Origin: CAZKWG01 sp964615375
Lineage (GTDB): Bacteria; Myxococcota_A; UBA796; CAZKWG01
Length of the DNA stretch: 64,000 bases
Direction: 5' to 3'
NCBI GenBank assembly: GCA_964615375.1
Contig: CAZTOW010000027.1
Coordinates: 72,069 to 136,068 of the forward strand
The position numbers and the translations under genes were made by a program. How positions within the stretch are numbered: the stretch's first letter is position 1; each line of letters opens with the position of its first letter. The notes beneath the pieces are model-generated. The model was not told where the DNA came from, made no database searches, and was given only the letters and a program-made list of their open reading frames with translations. Shown piece after piece: positions 50,636-57,802 of the stretch.

Positions 50636-51058
50636 ATGCCTGTCGTCACCTACGACCCAACCCAGGTCATCGTCACCGTGGACGGCAACACGCTGTCCGG
50701 CTTCGTGGACGGCACCTTCGTCTCCGTCGAGCGCGCCGCCGAGACCTTCACCAAGGTGGTCGGCGCCTACGGCGAGATCGCCCGCGTGAAGTCCGCCGAC
50801 CGCTCGGGCACGCTGACGCTGACGCTGATGCAGTCCAGCAACTCGAACCTCATCCTCAACGCGCTGGCCAACCTCGACGAGCAGCAGAGCACCGGGGTCG
50901 TGCCCGTCCAGATCAAGGATCTCACCACCGGCGGAGAGGTCTTCGCCGCCGAGGCCTGGATCAAGGGCAAGCCCAAGGTCGAGTGGGGCAAGGACATGGC
51001 CCAGCGCGAGTGGATCTTCGAGCTGGCCAGCGTGGACATCACGCCCGGAGGTGTGTGA
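50636..51058 (+). CDS. Tail tube protein (DUF3277-like)
   Basis: 140 residues. The DVNGNTLSGF-like start (VTVDGNTLSGFVDGTFVSVE), GEIARVKSADRSGTLTLTL and WGKDMAQREWIFEL match DUF3277 tube subunits. It forms the inner tube and follows the sheath gene directly. Its stop overlaps the next start (TGATG). Confidence 0.88.
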   Translation: MPVVTYDPTQVIVTVDGNTLSGFVDGTFVSVERAAETFTKVVGAYGEIARVKSADRSGTLTLTLMQSSNSNLILNALANLDEQQSTGVVPVQIKDLTTGGEVFAAEAWIKGKPKVEWGKDMAQREWIFELASVDITPGGV

Positions 51059-51462
51059 TGGCCCGCCGCTCGCAGGACCGCGTCATCGCCGGCGCCACCT
51101 GGACCGTCACCCAGTTCCCTGCCACCGAGGGCCTGGCCATCCTCACCCGCCTGCTCAAGCTGGTGGGCCCCGCCATGGGCGCGGTCGCCCGGGGCGAGGG
51201 CTCGGCGCTGGAGGTCGGCACCTTCGTCGCCGCCCTCGTCGGCCAGCTCGACGAGAACGAGACCATCATCCTGGTCAAGCGCCTGCTCAAGGACACCCGC
51301 AAGGACGGCCGGGAGATCCTGCCCATCTTCGACGTGGAGTTCATGGGCAACTACTACACGCTGCTCAGCGTGCTGGGCTTCGTGCTGGAGGTGAACTACG
51401 GCGATTTTTTCGCCGCGATGAACACCCAGCCTTCGGAGGGGGCGGCCAGCCCGGCGAGCTGA
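51058..51462 (+). CDS. Tail assembly chaperone, short form
   Basis: 134 residues from the ATG at 51058 (TGATG overlap with the tube gene). A small helical protein with no other recognisable motif. Its position between tube and tape measure, and the frameshift site near its end, mark it as the G-type chaperone that keeps the tape measure protein soluble until the tube polymerises. Confidence 0.8.
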   Translation: MARRSQDRVIAGATWTVTQFPATEGLAILTRLLKLVGPAMGAVARGEGSALEVGTFVAALVGQLDENETIILVKRLLKDTRKDGREILPIFDVEFMGNYYTLLSVLGFVLEVNYGDFFAAMNTQPSEGAASPAS

Positions 51463-51659
51463 GGTCCCCCATCCCGCTGCCGAAGACGAAGGTGAACTTC
51501 GCCGTCTGGCGCGTGGTCCTGGAGGGGGTCGCCACCCTCCAGGAGATCGAGACGCACTGGTCCATCGATGACCTGGCCGACGCCCACGAGGCGCTCGACC
51601 TGAAGACCGCCCTGGAGACCGCCGCGCGAGCCCGCGCGCGCGGCCGGGAGAGAGCATGA
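51058..51659 (+). CDS. Tail assembly chaperone, long form by programmed -1 frameshift
   Basis: Ribosomes that slip -1 at 51405-51411 read 118 codons of the short form and continue in the -1 frame to the TGA at 51659, adding about 82 residues (PLPKTKVNFAVWRVVLEGVA and so on) for a total near 200. This is the GT-type product known from lambda and most tailed phages. The downstream frame has no good start of its own and ends in an ATGA overlap with the tape measure gene, which supports translation by frameshifting. Confidence 0.8.
51405..51411 (+). promoter_or_regulatory. Slippery heptamer T-TTT-TTC for -1 frameshifting
   Basis: In the chaperone frame the codons are GAT TTT TTC, so the heptamer T-TTT-TTC is in the exact X-XXY-YYZ register. 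A run of six T is otherwise rare in this GC-rich locus. The following 40 nt are GC-rich and could form a stimulatory structure, which I did not resolve. Confidence 0.8.
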
Positions 51660-53377
51660 TCGATCTGTCCCCATTGACCGCGCTGCTCGAGGGCCTCGTC
51701 CGGCTGGCTGGCCGCCAGCTGGACCTGGGCCGCGAGCAGACGCGGGCCGTGGGGCAGGTCCGGGACGCGAGCCTGGGCCTGGCGAAGAGCGTCCCCCGCA
51801 TGCTCCTCTCGATCCAGCGGGCCATGGAGCGCGTGGCCGAGCAGCTCGTCGCGCTCGACCGGATGCTGACCGCCCAGATCCGGGCGTCAGCCGCCATGAA
51901 CGGCGCCTGGACTGCCGCCCTGCGCGCCCAGCTCGCCTCGGGTCTCACCATCCGCCTGGATGGCGAGACGAAGGGGCTGCTGGCCGTGCAGGGCCGCAAC
52001 CTGGGCTGGTCGCTGCGCGACATCGCCCGCGCTCTCCGCCCCATCGCGCGCATCAGCTTCCACACCGGGCAGCTCGTGGTCTACGTGCGCGAGGTGCTGC
52101 GCTGGCTCCAGCGGATCTCCGAGCAGATCCGCGCGCTCCACGCCATGTTGAACCGCCAGCTCAACCGGCTGGCCGACATCCTCGTCGAGGGCTTCCGCAG
52201 CCTGCGCCTCATCCTGTGGGCGGGCTTCACCCACACGTTTGCCTGGCTCCGCCTGCTGGGGTCCCAGCTCGCGCAGGTGCTGGCCGGGCTGCGCGTCGGC
52301 TTCGGCGTGCTGGACGGGCACGTCGTCACGGGCTTCTGGTTCGCGATCTCGTGGTTGCAGGCGATCTTCCGCCAGCTCCGCGACTGGGGCATGGAGGGGC
52401 TGTTCCGCACCCTGGCGCGCCTGTCCGGCCTCGCCGACATGCCCATCGAGCAGATCCTGAGCGCCTGGGTCACCTCCCTCTTCGAGGGCGTGCTGGCCCG
52501 CATCCAGACCATGGCCGACGCCGTCATCGCCGCCATCGACAAGCTCGGCGAGAAGATCTGCGGCTGCCAGGGCGGCGAGGAGAAGAAAGAGGAGAAGAAG
52601 GGCTGGTGGGACACGATCTGGGAGTACGGGGAGAACTTCCTGAAGGACGGGCTGTGGAAGGGCATCAAGTGGGGCTTGAAGAAGCTCACGCCCGCCGGGA
52701 AGATCATCGACTGGGGGATGTGGGGCCTGGAGAAGCTGGGCGTCAAGGACTGGCTCTGGGACAAGACGAAGCAGGGCGCCAACTGGCTGTGGGAGACCGG
52801 CAAGGGCTGGGGGCAGGAGATCCTGGACCCCATGGAGAAGGTGAGGCGGCTGATGAAGGAGCGGGGCATGGAGCCGGACTACGGCCTCAGCCCCATCGCC
52901 CAGGCGGCGCTCCCCGGCTTCGGCGGCCCGGTGGTGGGGCCGATCTTCGACTGGACGAACTTCGGGAAGGGCTCCGAGATCCCGAAGAAGAAGGAGGAGA
53001 AGCGGGTCCCCACGCTGTCCGACCTCTACACGCTCATGGGCCCCTCCGTGACCGAGCCCCCCGGAGCCCGCGCCTATCTGGAGGCCGCCGACCGGATCAC
53101 CCGAATGCAGGAGGAGCCGCTGCGTCAAATGGCGATCGGCGGTGTGCTGGGCGGCGCGCCGTTGGGCCAGGACGCGCGCGAGCAGCACAACCAGTTCCAC
53201 GCCACGGTCAACATCACCGTGCCCCAGGGCACCCCGGCCGAGCAGGTGGACTACATGTCCAACCAGATGCGGCGCGTCTTCGACGACCAGTGGAACCGCC
53301 AGCTCCGTTACGCCAGCGAGCAGTTCCTGGACGCCACCACCCCTCCCGGTGAGCACGTGCTCTGGAAGGCGGAGTGA
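51656..53377 (+). CDS. Tape measure protein
   Basis: 573 residues. Start overlaps the chaperone stop (ATGA). Long amphipathic helices fill the first 300 residues. A basic/acidic KKEEKK stretch and an unusually Trp-rich part follow at about 315-395 (GWWDTIWEYGENF, DWGMWGLEKLGVKDWLWD). The C-terminal part is soluble. Tape measure proteins set tail length and are ejected through the tube. By the usual rule of about 1.5 angstrom per residue the tail would be roughly 85 nm, a rough inference. Assignment rests on position, length and composition. Confidence 0.8.
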   Translation: MIDLSPLTALLEGLVRLAGRQLDLGREQTRAVGQVRDASLGLAKSVPRMLLSIQRAMERVAEQLVALDRMLTAQIRASAAMNGAWTAALRAQLASGLTIRLDGETKGLLAVQGRNLGWSLRDIARALRPIARISFHTGQLVVYVREVLRWLQRISEQIRALHAMLNRQLNRLADILVEGFRSLRLILWAGFTHTFAWLRLLGSQLAQVLAGLRVGFGVLDGHVVTGFWFAISWLQAIFRQLRDWGMEGLFRTLARLSGLADMPIEQILSAWVTSLFEGVLARIQTMADAVIAAIDKLGEKICGCQGGEEKKEEKKGWWDTIWEYGENFLKDGLWKGIKWGLKKLTPAGKIIDWGMWGLEKLGVKDWLWDKTKQGANWLWETGKGWGQEILDPMEKVRRLMKERGMEPDYGLSPIAQAALPGFGGPVVGPIFDWTNFGKGSEIPKKKEEKRVPTLSDLYTLMGPSVTEPPGARAYLEAADRITRMQEEPLRQMAIGGVLGGAPLGQDAREQHNQFHATVNITVPQGTPAEQVDYMSNQMRRVFDDQWNRQLRYASEQFLDATTPPGEHVLWKAE

Positions 53378-54198
53378 TGTTGAGCCTGCTCTACCGCGAG
53401 AGCGGCACGCTCACCCGCATCGGCGAGGTCCGGCTGGACGCCGCCGTGCGCGAGGAGCACGTCGCCAGCGCCCGCGTCACCGAGAGCCCCGTGGAGAGCG
53501 GGGCGAAGATCAGCGACCACGTAGTTCTCGAACCCCAGACGCTGAACATCGACGGGGTCATCACCGATACCCCCGTCTACCTGCACCCCGCCAGCCAGAA
53601 CGAGGACGACGGCCTGCTGACCGTGCCCCTGGCCAGCTCGGGCTCCCGCGCCATCGACGCCTTCGAGGCCCTGCGCCGCCTGCTGGAGGCCCGGGCGCCG
53701 CTGACCGTGGTGACCGGACTCCACGTCTACGAGAACATGGTGCTGACCAACGTGTCCGTGCCGCGCGAGCCGGAGAGCGGCCTCGCCCTCCGCTTCTCGG
53801 CCGAGCTGCGCCAGGTGCGGATCGTCCACAGCCAGACCGTGCCGCCCAACAAGGCCAGCCCGAAGAAGAAGAAGAAGACGCAGAAGACGGCGAAGCGCGG
53901 CCGACAGACCACGAAGGAGATCGGCAAGCCCGGGAACCTCCCGCCCGCGGTGGACGTGCCCTACATCGATCCCACGGAGATGGACCAGCCCCAGAAGGTC
54001 CAGCTCATGCCCGGACTCCTGGACCCGAGCCAGACCGTGGGCGTGCAGGACAACCTGCGCGCCGACCCCGTGGTCCTGCCCCAGACCCACCCCAAAGACA
54101 ACCCGATGTTCGGGCGCACCGGCCACGGCTACCGCATCGAGAAGCCCACCCCCAACTTCCGGGTCAACCCGGGCAACCGCCGGAGCCCACGCTTTTGA
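53377..54198 (+). CDS. Dit-like distal tail / baseplate protein
   Basis: 273 residues from the ATG at 53377 (TGATG overlap). The N-terminal domain has the pattern LDAAVREEHVASARVTESPV followed by ESGAKISDHVVLEPQTLNI, typical of the Dit-like N-terminal domain of myophage tails. A Lys-rich stretch (KASPKKKKKTQKTAKRGRQ) and a Pro-rich unstructured tail follow. It probably joins the tube to the baseplate hub. Confidence 0.75.
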   Translation: MLSLLYRESGTLTRIGEVRLDAAVREEHVASARVTESPVESGAKISDHVVLEPQTLNIDGVITDTPVYLHPASQNEDDGLLTVPLASSGSRAIDAFEALRRLLEARAPLTVVTGLHVYENMVLTNVSVPREPESGLALRFSAELRQVRIVHSQTVPPNKASPKKKKKTQKTAKRGRQTTKEIGKPGNLPPAVDVPYIDPTEMDQPQKVQLMPGLLDPSQTVGVQDNLRADPVVLPQTHPKDNPMFGRTGHGYRIEKPTPNFRVNPGNRRSPRF

Positions 54199-54512
54199 CC
54201 AGCGAGATCCCCATCCGCGCGGATCTGTCCAGCCAGACGCTCAGCGTCTCGCTGGACGGGGTGCTCTACGAGCTCGGCCTGCATTGGAACGAGCGCGCCC
54301 AGAGCTGGTCCCTCGATCTGTTCACCATCGATGGAGCTCCACTCCTGCTTGGGGTTCGGCTCGTCCCCGCCTGGAACCTGCTCTGGCGCGGCACCGACAC
54401 CCGCCTCCCGCCCGGCTCGCTGGTGCTGCACGACCGCACCGGGGCCAACGCCGCGCCAGGCCCGGACGACCTGGGCGTCCGCCACACGCTCCTCTATGTG
54501 AGCGCCGCGTGA
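54195..54512 (+). CDS. Baseplate plug protein (Pam3 gp18-like)
   Basis: 105 residues from a TTG at 54195 that overlaps the preceding stop (TTGA). The sequence LYELGLHWNERAQSWSLDLF, then DGAPLLLGVRLVPAWNLL, LPPGSLVL and HTLLYVSA fits the baseplate plug family described for cyanophage Pam3. The plug closes the tube until contraction. A standard caller would start this gene elsewhere, in the wrong frame. Confidence 0.75.
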   Translation: MTSEIPIRADLSSQTLSVSLDGVLYELGLHWNERAQSWSLDLFTIDGAPLLLGVRLVPAWNLLWRGTDTRLPPGSLVLHDRTGANAAPGPDDLGVRHTLLYVSAA

Positions 54513-55315
54513 GCCGCCTCTGGGACCGCGCCGTCGCCGTCACCGTGCTGCCGCCCGGCCAGCCGGGGCTGCGCATCGAGGGCCTGCGGATCACGTTCAC
54601 CGTGGAGAAGACGTCCAGCGCCGCCCCCAATTCGCTGGAGGTGCGCATCACGAACCCCAGCGACGACACCGCCCGCGCCCTCGTCAAGCGCGACTACACC
54701 CTGCTGCTGGAGGCCGGCTACCAGGACAACGCCGAGCTGCTGTACGCGGGCGACATCCTCACGGCCCAGGACCGCTGGGAGGCTCCCGACCGCGTGCTGG
54801 TCCTGTCCTGCGGGGACGGGGCGAAGGCCATCCGCAGCAGCACGATCTTCGCCAGCTTCCGCGGGGGCACCGGGGCCCGGCAGATCTTCCAGCGCCTGGC
54901 CCAGAGCCTGGACCTGCCCCTGGGCAGCGTGGCCGGCCTGGACGACGTGCAGGTGCTGAGCGGCTTCTCCGCCGCCGGCTCTACCCGCGCCGCCCTGGAC
55001 ACCCTGGCCCGCCGCCTCGGCCTCTCCTGGAGCGTGCAGGACGGCGAGCTGGTCGTGCGCAAGGCGGGCGAGCCCGAGCGCGGGGAGATGGTGCTGCTGA
55101 GCGAGGACAGCGGGCTCATCGGCTCGCCCGAGCGGGATGACCGGGGCGTGCGCTTCAAGAGCCTGCTGCAGCCGCGCATCCGGCCCGGTCGGCGCGTGCG
55201 CCTCCAGAGCCGCGCGCTCTCGGGCGACTTCCTGGTGGAGAAGGTCACCCACAGCGGCGACACCCACGGCGACGACTGGAGCACCGACGTGGAAGCCCGG
55301 GAGCTGCGCGCATGA
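54509..55315 (+). CDS. Baseplate hub protein
   Basis: 268 residues from a GTG at 54509 (GTGA overlap). The protein has the hub (gp27/gpD-like) pattern: an N-terminal half with TFTVEKTSSAAPNSLEVRIT, LLLEAGYQDNAELLYAGDI, and a C-terminal half with RRVRLQSRALSGDFLVEKVT. It holds the spike and connects to the tube. Assignment is by order and by resemblance to Mu gp44-type hubs. Confidence 0.75.
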   Translation: MSRLWDRAVAVTVLPPGQPGLRIEGLRITFTVEKTSSAAPNSLEVRITNPSDDTARALVKRDYTLLLEAGYQDNAELLYAGDILTAQDRWEAPDRVLVLSCGDGAKAIRSSTIFASFRGGTGARQIFQRLAQSLDLPLGSVAGLDDVQVLSGFSAAGSTRAALDTLARRLGLSWSVQDGELVVRKAGEPERGEMVLLSEDSGLIGSPERDDRGVRFKSLLQPRIRPGRRVRLQSRALSGDFLVEKVTHSGDTHGDDWSTDVEARELRA

Positions 55316-55986
55316 CGCCCACGCTCAGCGACATCCTGCGCCTCGCCGTGGGCCAGCGCCTGCGCGACCTGCACGTCAGCATGCCGGGCCGCGTCGAGAG
55401 CTACGACGCCAGCAAGCAGGAGGCCAGCGTCCAGCCGCTCCTGCAGGTCGCCCTCGCCGACGGCGGCAGCGCCACCCTGCCCCTCATCAACCACGTCCCC
55501 GTGGTCTGGCCCCGCGGCGGCGGCGCCATCCTCTCCTTCCCGCTGCAGCAGGGCGACACCGTGCTGCTGGTCTTCAGCGAGCGCAGCCTGGACGAGTGGC
55601 TGCAGCAGGGCGGCGACGTGGCCCCGGCCGACCCGCGCAGCCACGATCTCAGCGACGCCGTCGCCATCCCCGGCCTCTACCCCTTCTCCGAGCCCGGCGA
55701 GGCCGACCCCCGCGACGTCCTGCTGCGCTTCCAGGGCAGCGAGCTGCGGCTGGGCAGCGACGGCAAGATCAACCTGGACAACGGGACCAGCTACCTGCGG
55801 CTGAACCGCGACGGCACGGTGGGCCTGGGCGGAGCGGACGATCTGGTGGGCATCGTGGACGCGCTCCTGGACCAGCTCCTGGCGCTGACCATCACCTGCG
55901 CGCCCAACTCGGTCCAGGCGCCCATGAACCTCGCGGCCTTCGCCGCCCTGAAGGCCAGGATCGGCGCGATCAAGGAGCGTGGCTGA
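55312..55986 (+). CDS. Membrane-puncturing spike (gp138/gpV-like)
   Basis: 224 residues. An OB-fold N-terminus (MPGRVESYDASKQEASVQPL), a central domain (VVWPRGGGAILSFPLQQGDT), and a repetitive beta region (LRLGSDGKINLDNGTSYLRL) that would form a trimeric beta-helix needle. The start overlaps the hub stop (ATGA). No C-terminal PAAR or metal-binding HxH tip was seen. Confidence 0.85.
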   Translation: MTPTLSDILRLAVGQRLRDLHVSMPGRVESYDASKQEASVQPLLQVALADGGSATLPLINHVPVVWPRGGGAILSFPLQQGDTVLLVFSERSLDEWLQQGGDVAPADPRSHDLSDAVAIPGLYPFSEPGEADPRDVLLRFQGSELRLGSDGKINLDNGTSYLRLNRDGTVGLGGADDLVGIVDALLDQLLALTITCAPNSVQAPMNLAAFAALKARIGAIKERG

Positions 55987-56345
55987 TGGAAGATCTGCGC
56001 CTGTCCGTGGACGGCGATCTGGCGCTCGGCCCCACGGGCGATCTCGAGGTCGTCACGGGCGAGGACGCCATCGCCCAACGCCTGCGCTTCACCTTGCAGC
56101 ACTTCCGGGGCGAGTGGTTCCTGGACGAGAGCTTCGGCGTGCCCTGGTTCCAGAGCGTGCTGCGCAAGAACCCCGAGGGCGTGGTCGTCGAGGCGGTGCT
56201 GAAGCAGGCCATCCTCTCGGTCGACGGCGTGGTCGCCCTCACCCGCTTCGAGGCCACCTGGGACCGCCCCCGGCGCGCGCTCGCCGTGCGCTTCCAGGTG
56301 CGAACCGGCACCGGGACCCTGGACCTGGCGGAGGTGTTCGCGTGA
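55986..56345 (+). CDS. Baseplate wedge protein (gpW/gp25-like)
   Basis: 119 residues from the ATG at 55986 (TGATG overlap). LRLSVDGDLALGPTGDLEVV, AIAQRLRFTLQHFRGEWFLD and ESFGVPWF match the gp25/DUF2634 wedge family with the EPR-like loop region altered. It initiates sheath assembly at the baseplate. Confidence 0.85.
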   Translation: MEDLRLSVDGDLALGPTGDLEVVTGEDAIAQRLRFTLQHFRGEWFLDESFGVPWFQSVLRKNPEGVVVEAVLKQAILSVDGVVALTRFEATWDRPRRALAVRFQVRTGTGTLDLAEVFA

Positions 56346-57796
56346 GCGGCCTCGGACCCCAGGGCTTCGTCCGCGCGCGGATGCCCGATCTGCTGGGCGC
56401 GCTGGAGACCATGCAGGCCGAGTCCCTCGGCCCCGATCTGGACACGCAGAGCTCCGTGCTCTCGCGGCTCAACGGGATCAGCGCCGAGCGCCTCGCCGAG
56501 ATCTGGGAGCTGCTGGAGATCCTGAGCTGGAGCCGCAGCCCGGACGGGGCCACGGACGCGCGCCTGGACGAGGTGGCCTCGCTGGCCGCCGTGAGCCGCG
56601 GGCGCCCCTCCCAGGCGGAGGTGCTGCTGCGCGGGACGCCGGGCACCGTCATCCCGGCGGGCACGGAGATCTCGGCCCCGGGGAGCACCACGCGCTGGAG
56701 CCTGGCGGCGCCGGTCACGCTGGTCGCCACCCCCGTCCCGAGCTGGAAGGTCAAGGTCACCCAGGCGCTGCCGAGTCGGTACTACGCCCTCGACCTGAAC
56801 GGCGCTCCCCACGGCTTCACCTCGGGGGGCATCGCCCCCTCCACCGCCCACCTCGCCGCCGCGCTGGTCCTGGCGATCAACGCCGCCGGGCTCCCGCTGA
56901 TCGCCCGCACGCCCGCTGGCGCCGCCTTCGCCATCGACGTGGCCTGGCCCAACCTGAGCGCCACCGTCACCGTCCACCCCACCGTCGCGGGCGCCCTGAC
57001 CCTCATGCAGAGTCAGGCCGTCCTCGGCTTCGCCACGGGCGTCTTCCGCGCCACCACCCCCGGTCCCCTGGCCGCCCCCGCCGGCACCCTCACCGCGATC
57101 CAGACCGCGGTCCCCGGCCTGGAGGCGGCCCTCAACCCCATGGCGGCCGAGCTCGGCAGCGACGACGAGCCCGACGCCGCCTTCCGCCTGCGCTGGCTGA
57201 ACAGCGTCTCCGCCCCCGAGAGCGCCAGCCTGGACGCCATCCGCGCCGCGATCCTGGCGGTGGACGGCGTGACGGCCGTGTGGCTCACCGAGAACCCCAG
57301 CCCCACCCCCACCGGGCTCCTGCCCCCGCACAGCCTGGAGCTGATCGTGGAGGGCGGCCAGGACCAGGACATCGCCGAGGCCCTCTGGCGCGTGCGCCCC
57401 GCCGGCATCCCCCTGGTCCACGTCCGCGGGCAGCGGGTGGGGGTGAGCGTGCTGGACGCCGCGGGCGGCGCCCACGAGCTCGTCTTCAACCGCCCGGCGG
57501 AGATCCAGGCCTGGCTGAACGTGTATTACGAGGCCCACCCCGAGGAGGATCTGCCCGACGCGGTCGAGGATCTGCTGAAGGACGCCGTGCTGAGGCAGGG
57601 CGCCGCCCTGCGCACCGGCGAGGACCTGCAGATCAGCCGCCTCCTGGCCGCCGCCTACCTCGTCCCCGGCGTCTACCGGCTGTCCATCAAGGTCAACGAC
57701 GGCCAGGGCCCCGCCTGGCACGACAGCTACCTGAAGGCCGGACCTGCCGAGATCATCCGCGTGGACGCCACCCGCGTCTACGTCCAGCCGCTCTGA
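56342..57796 (+). CDS. Baseplate J-like protein, first copy
   Basis: 484 residues from a GTG at 56342 (GTGA overlap). LDEVASLAAVSRGRPSQAEV, IPAGTEISAP and a middle domain with LRWLNSVSAPESASLDAIRA, then AVDGVTAVWLTENPS, are the diagnostic J/gp6 wedge segments. The protein forms the wedge ring around the hub. A second J-like gene follows 6 nt downstream. Confidence 0.88.
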   Translation: MSGLGPQGFVRARMPDLLGALETMQAESLGPDLDTQSSVLSRLNGISAERLAEIWELLEILSWSRSPDGATDARLDEVASLAAVSRGRPSQAEVLLRGTPGTVIPAGTEISAPGSTTRWSLAAPVTLVATPVPSWKVKVTQALPSRYYALDLNGAPHGFTSGGIAPSTAHLAAALVLAINAAGLPLIARTPAGAAFAIDVAWPNLSATVTVHPTVAGALTLMQSQAVLGFATGVFRATTPGPLAAPAGTLTAIQTAVPGLEAALNPMAAELGSDDEPDAAFRLRWLNSVSAPESASLDAIRAAILAVDGVTAVWLTENPSPTPTGLLPPHSLELIVEGGQDQDIAEALWRVRPAGIPLVHVRGQRVGVSVLDAAGGAHELVFNRPAEIQAWLNVYYEAHPEEDLPDAVEDLLKDAVLRQGAALRTGEDLQISRLLAAAYLVPGVYRLSIKVNDGQGPAWHDSYLKAGPAEIIRVDATRVYVQPL

Positions 57797-57802
57797 ACGC
57801 CC

